In this document: positions 6,574 to 7,670 of the stretch, one piece after another
Position numbering within the stretch: the stretch's first letter is position 1
Layout: every line of letters begins with the position of its first letter
Assembly (NCBI GenBank): GCA_025965395.1
Contig: JAOPXA010000210.1
Span: 1-7,670 of the forward strand
Direction of reading: 5' to 3'
Length of the DNA: 7,670 nucleotides
Source of the DNA: Nocardioidaceae bacterium
GTDB lineage: Bacteria > Actinomycetota > Actinomycetes > Propionibacteriales > Nocardioidaceae
Position numbers and translations under genes: made by a program
Notes under the pieces: model-generated
What the model saw: only the letters and a program-made list of their open reading frames with translations
Database searches by the model: none
What the model was told of the DNA's origin: nothing

Positions 6574-6618
6574 GGAGGTGGAGGGGGTGGGAGGGGACGG
6601 GTGGGCACATCGTGGGGG
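6574..6618 (+). other. G-rich tract with strong G-quadruplex potential in the leader of the transporter gene
   Basis: Between 6583 and 6605 the plus strand reads as five G runs with loops of one or two bases: G5, T, G3, A, G4, AC, G3, T, G3. A further G5 run lies at 6614-6618, and GGAGGTGG precedes the core at 6574-6581. This satisfies the G3+N1-7 rule with very short loops. It lies on the coding strand, downstream of the possible -10 box at 6556, so it would be part of the mRNA leader and could fold as RNA. No function is shown; it also contains Shine-Dalgarno-like sequence. Confidence 0.6.
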
Positions 6619-6650
6619 TATGAGCGCGCAGCGACTGCGAGACTGGCTCG

Positions 6651-7529
6651 GTGAATCTCCTGCTCGCCTTGGTGGCGGTCATGGGCGCCTCGGCGTCCGG
6701 ACCGTTGATGGCCGCCACCCACGCGCCCGCGCTAGCGATCGCGTTCTGGCGTAACGGCCTCGGCACCGCAGCCTTGGCGCCGATCGTGGTGACGACACGC
6801 CGCGCCGAGATGCTCATTACCACCCGACGCGAATGGCGGGCCGCCTGCTTTGCGGGGCTCATGCTCGCCGGCCACTTCGCGACCTGGGTCTCGGCCCTCC
6901 AGCTCACCTCGGTCGCCGCGGCAACGGCGCTCGTCTCCACGCAGATCGTCTTCGTCGTCCTCATCAACCGCCTCCGTGGCGAAAGCGTGGCGCGCCCCGT
7001 CGTGATCGGGACGCTCTGCGCGATCGCCGGCGTCCTCGTGATCTCCGGCGTCGACTTTGCGCTGTCTCCCGAGGCCTTGCTGGGAGACGTGCTGGCCATC
7101 GCTGGCGGCTTGTTCGCGGCGCTCTACCTCGTGGTCGGCGGTGCGGTCAGACAGCAAATGTCGACGACTCTGTACACCTTCATCTGTTACGGCTCATGTG
7201 CGGTGATTCTGCTCGGCGCGGCCGTCATCGCGCGGCAAGACGTCATTCACATCTCTGGGCGCGACTGGCTCCTGATCGTCGCCGTCACCCTCACGGCCCA
7301 GCTGCTCGGACACTCGCTCTTCAACCACTTGCTCGCCGTGATGAGCCCCACCGTCATTTCGCTGGTCTTGCTGCTCGAGGTGCCCGGTGCGGCCCTGCTC
7401 GCCGCGCTGATCCTCGGCCAGGTCCCGCCGCTCGGCGCCGCCGTCGGGCTGGTGGTGATCCTGGTCGGGATGGCGCTGGTCGTGGTGAACAACCGGGCTC
7501 CCGGGCTCGACGCGGCGCCGATGGACTGA
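6651..7529 (+). CDS. EamA/DMT superfamily transporter (ten membrane helices)
   Basis: A 292-residue membrane protein made of two tandem EamA units (about residues 3-132 and 144-281), each with five hydrophobic helices, giving ten in all. Recognisable features are the early LAIAFWRNGLGTAALAPIV segment, ALQLTSVAAATALVSTQIVFVVLINRL in helices 3-4, and the second-unit signature GHSLFNHLLAVMSPTVISLVLLLEVPGAALLAALILGQVPPLGAAVGLVVILVG split over the last helices. Family members usually export amino acids, metabolites or drugs; the substrate here cannot be read from sequence. The GTG at 6651 is the first start in frame after the stop at 6621 and leaves the first helix almost without a cytoplasmic lead. 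It has no ribosome binding site. An ATG at 6620 in another frame encodes ten plausible leading residues and would join this frame if one base were removed near 6650. The gene is divergent from the oxidoreductase gene and shares its control region. Family call is firm; the exact start is not. Confidence 0.9.
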   Translation: MNLLLALVAVMGASASGPLMAATHAPALAIAFWRNGLGTAALAPIVVTTRRAEMLITTRREWRAACFAGLMLAGHFATWVSALQLTSVAAATALVSTQIVFVVLINRLRGESVARPVVIGTLCAIAGVLVISGVDFALSPEALLGDVLAIAGGLFAALYLVVGGAVRQQMSTTLYTFICYGSCAVILLGAAVIARQDVIHISGRDWLLIVAVTLTAQLLGHSLFNHLLAVMSPTVISLVLLLEVPGAALLAALILGQVPPLGAAVGLVVILVGMALVVVNNRAPGLDAAPMD

Positions 7530-7544
7530 GACGTTTCCCACGGA

Positions 7545-7559
7545 CCGGGAGGGTCCCGG
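7545..7559 (+). terminator. Short GC hairpin after the transporter gene, possible weak terminator
   Basis: CCGGGA (7545-7550), loop GGG and TCCCGG (7554-7559) form a perfect 6-bp stem 15 nt after the transporter stop codon. No T-run follows, so it is not a standard intrinsic terminator; actinobacterial terminators often lack the T-run, so a role is possible but unproven. Confidence 0.3.
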
Positions 7560-7576
7560 CGAGCCATCGGCGTCAG

Positions 7577-7582
7577 TACAGT
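7577..7582 (+). promoter_or_regulatory. Candidate -10 box for the gene starting at 7619
   Basis: TACAGT fits TANNNT and would give a transcription start near 7589 and a leader of about 30 nt. No convincing -35 hexamer is seen 16-18 nt upstream, where the GC hairpin lies. Weak evidence from position and consensus only. Confidence 0.25.
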
Positions 7583-7618
7583 CCGAAGCACTCGACCGCC
7601 CCACCGAAGAGGTGTTAC

Positions 7619-7670
7619 ATGTCTGCCCCCCGCGAGATGCGTGCCCGTCGCTCCTGCCACGCCGTCCCCG
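7619..7670 (+). CDS. N-terminus of a probable HpcH/HpaI aldolase/citrate lyase-family protein (CoA ester lyase type), cut by window end
   Basis: Seventeen codons are visible from an ATG with GAAGAGGTG placed about 5-7 nt upstream, a good ribosome binding site. The peptide MSAPREMRARRSCHAVP matches the usual start of actinobacterial CitE-like/malyl-CoA lyase-type proteins, where an RRSCxAVPGS segment opens the first strand of the TIM barrel. These enzymes cleave or form CoA thioesters such as malyl-CoA or citramalyl-CoA in carbon metabolism. The catalytic part lies outside the window, so the call rests on a short signature. It may be read through from the transporter gene (89-nt gap) or from its own promoter. 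Confidence 0.6.
   Translation, partial: MSAPREMRARRSCHAVP

Noticed and set aside
6572..6754. 60-codon frame covering the G-rich tract and the transporter start
   Set aside because: Not a separate gene: the first part is translated G-runs and the last part lies out of frame inside the transporter; only its central ATG (6620) is of interest, as a possible true start.
6476..7099. N-terminal extension of the oxidoreductase reading frame by about 208 codons
   Set aside because: It is antisense to the transporter gene, has low-complexity Ser/Thr/Arg composition, and the ATG at 6475 has a good ribosome binding site and gives the family N-terminus.

Overview
This window looks like chromosomal DNA of a high-GC Gram-positive bacterium (Actinomycetota). 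The evidence is the strong G/C bias at third codon positions, the frequent GTG starts, the Mrp type (C-terminal RGLAGMxLGL signature, no CxxC), and the block of Mrp, DUF1003 and PRC/MgtE_N/CBS proteins, which is a familiar actinobacterial neighbourhood. A Nocardioidaceae-like host would fit, but that is an inference from protein flavour only. There are no tRNAs, rRNAs, CRISPR arrays, transposase genes or phage genes.

Layout. (1) Positions 1-515, plus strand: the 3' end of a gene whose product resembles the C-terminal domain of an extracytoplasmic RseB/anti-sigma-type regulator. (2) Positions 516-688: a convergent intergenic gap almost filled by seven copies of a 21-nt repeat, four pointing right and then three pointing left. 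(3) Positions 689-4021, minus strand: a compact gene run, transcribed in the order mgtE_N/CBS protein, DUF1003 membrane protein, mrp, tatB. (4) Positions 4097-6475, minus strand: a full-length FdhF/YdeP-family molybdopterin oxidoreductase. (5) Positions 6476-6650: a divergent control region with a 58-bp dyad (two 19-bp arms, 17 of 19 matching) followed by a strong G-quadruplex-type tract. (6) Positions 6651-7529, plus strand: an EamA/DMT-family ten-helix transporter. (7) Positions 7619-7670, plus strand: the first 17 codons of a probable HpcH/HpaI aldolase/citrate lyase-family protein.

The minus-strand block combines cell-envelope functions (TatB, DUF1003), Fe-S/ATPase biology (Mrp) and a soluble PRC/MgtE_N/CBS protein. 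Stop/start overlap and short gaps suggest coupled expression, although mrp has a recognisable leaderless-type promoter of its own. The oxidoreductase and the transporter are divergent and share the dyad, so one regulator could control both.

The individual genes belong to known families. The two most unusual signals are non-coding: the phased 21-nt convergent repeat array between the two stop codons at 515 and 689, and the dyad plus G-tract between the divergent genes. I see no clearly new multi-gene system.
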